From Sipunculus nudus (lineage: Eukaryota; Annelida; Sipuncula; Golfingiida; Sipunculidae), in the NCBI GenBank assembly GCA_026874595.1, contig CM049311.1, positions 57,124,453 through 57,188,452 on the forward strand: a stretch of DNA of 64,000 nucleotides, in the 5' to 3' direction. Shown here in pieces: positions 63,064 through 64,000 of this stretch; the stretch's first letter is position 1; every line of letters starts with the position of its first letter. Both the position numbers and the translations under genes were made by a program. Under the pieces are notes generated by a model, which was given only the letters and a program-made list of their open reading frames with translations, was not told the DNA's origin and did not search any database.

Positions 63064-64000
63064 TCATTCATATAATCCAAACACTTTGATTGCAAACATG
63101 TTGTTAGGATTCCACTCAGTCACAGCAAGCTTACCTCTGTCATCAACTGCTAAGTCATCAGCGTAATTCACTGAGTCTTCCCCAGTAAGAATATTGCGTT
63201 CAAAATGTGCCTGTGAGTTAAACATGGATACCCTCCCCCTGTCATCTGCCACTAGGATGTTTCCTTTAAGATCCACACACAATCCACGAGGGCTTTTTAG
63301 TGAGGACTTATTGTTGGCAAATCTGCGGCCAGCTGCAGATTTTGATATGGTGTCAAATACACTTTCCACCTGACGGTTACTTCTTGAGCTTTTACATATA
63401 AATTCTCCAGAAACATCAAAAATCTTTATACAGTGATTGCCACAGTCTGAAACAATTATATTGTCATTTTTGTCAGTAGTTAGATGATATGGATTTTTGA
63501 ACTGTCGCCGATGACGACCAGATCCTCCAAAGTGCTTGATTTTGCGTCCATCTGGTTGGTGAATGGATATGACATCATTGAAGGCATCAGTCACAATGAA
63601 CTGGCCATGAGAATTTGTTGCTATCCCATATGGCCATCCAAACATACCTTTACCCCACTCAGCAACTTGTTGCCCTTCTGGGGAATAAACTTTCACCCTT
63701 TTCCCCATACAGTCTGTAACTGCAATGTTACCATCTCTGGTGACAGCCATGCCCAGCGGTTTCATTTTCCCCTCTGCTATAGCATTTATCTGCAACCCTT
63801 CATGGTTGAATATTCTTAAACGATTATTCTTATTGTTTGTAGAATCGTATTCTGCGACAATAACCTCTCCGGTTTGAAGGAATTCTATAGAAGAAGGATT
63901 CCAGAGGTCGCCTTGGTCATTTTTGTGCTTCTCAAATTTCCACAAAAGTTCAGGTTTAACAAGCATGCAGAATTGTTCGTCCACGTCATCCATGTCAGGG
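63064..64000 (-). CDS. NHL-repeat beta-propeller protein, TRIM2/3/71-like, 3' part
   Basis: An uninterrupted frame of about 310 codons runs leftward from the window edge to a TGA at 63064-63066. The residues are almost all NHL repeats: blades begin near GDLWNPSSIEF, KPLGMAVTRDGNIAVTD, GWPYGIATNSHGQFIVTD, NPYHLTTDKNDNIIVSD, SPRGLCVDLKGNILVADD and YADDLAVDDRGKLAVTE, each with the family pattern of P/G, hydrophobic, D/N-G and I-V-D. Six blades fit a complete propeller, which in TRIM-NHL proteins sits at the C-terminus and binds RNA or protein partners after an N-terminal RING, B-box and coiled coil. Those N-terminal parts are not in the window. The ATG at 63991-63993 is probably internal, because the frame stays open upstream of it. 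No intron is seen in this part, as is common for lineage-expanded TRIM genes. The subfamily (TRIM2, TRIM3, TRIM71 or a RING-less NHL protein) cannot be decided here. Confidence 0.9.
   Translation of the reverse strand, partial: PDMDDVDEQFCMLVKPELLWKFEKHKNDQGDLWNPSSIEFLQTGEVIVAEYDSTNNKNNRLRIFNHEGLQINAIAEGKMKPLGMAVTRDGNIAVTDCMGKRVKVYSPEGQQVAEWGKGMFGWPYGIATNSHGQFIVTDAFNDVISIHQPDGRKIKHFGGSGRHRRQFKNPYHLTTDKNDNIIVSDCGNHCIKIFDVSGEFICKSSRSNRQVESVFDTISKSAAGRRFANNKSSLKSPRGLCVDLKGNILVADDRGRVSMFNSQAHFERNILTGEDSVNYADDLAVDDRGKLAVTEWNPNNMFAIKVFGLYE

Overview
This window looks like AT-rich nuclear DNA of an animal, most likely a lophotrochozoan and plausibly a bivalve mollusc. That placement is inference, from the NHL-repeat gene at the right edge and from abundant rolling-circle repeats with tandem cores that resemble the 'pearl' elements known from oysters. 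There are no operons or ribosome sites. Most open frames are short accidents or lie inside repeats.

Genes: the only clear gene is on the minus strand at the right edge (63064-64000): the C-terminal NHL beta-propeller of a TRIM2/3/71-like protein, cut at its 5' side by the window edge, with an AATAAA signal at 62941-62946. On the plus strand, a good internal exon at 2234-2434 and several weaker exon-like islands (16594-16674, 18039-18152, 19620-19904, 30084-30160, 34891-35008, 44744-44813) suggest that positions ~2000-45000 may be one long gene with very large introns. I do not recognise its product, and only the first exon is well supported.

The main content is mobile DNA. At least six families (called A-F here) of non-autonomous Helitron/Helentron-like elements fill about 40% of the window. 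They share one plan: a 5' end starting (T)T with a terminal motif; often a hairpin next to it; a CGTC/CCGTCC-rich simple repeat; tandem core units often carrying the palindrome GGTGGCGCCACC; an inverted copy of the 5' motif near the 3' end; a short palindrome or hairpin in most families; and a short terminus, CTAG in families A, B, D and F, followed by host T. There is no target-site duplication. Elements are inserted inside one another: A in C in E (35911 to about 41330), D in A (30328-32769), C in F (7631-11586), C in B (50893-55990) and F in E (12445-14191). Several insertions can be checked against an empty site elsewhere in the window.

Other mobile DNA: a TA-flanked inverted-repeat element (514-2179) contains a TTA-flanked PIF/Harbinger-like hairpin MITE (1494-2075), and a tRNA-derived SINE lies at 43770-44100.

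Simple and tandem repeats: a 35-bp minisatellite (about 50265-50715), an in-frame 30-bp repeat (58613-58795), a 34-bp array (61189-61461), a TA microsatellite (59492-59566), a CT tract (42940-43162) and several poly-G runs. The remaining stretches (14200-16590, 24090-28360, 46150-50220, 55991-62940) are AT-rich intronic or intergenic DNA with little visible structure.
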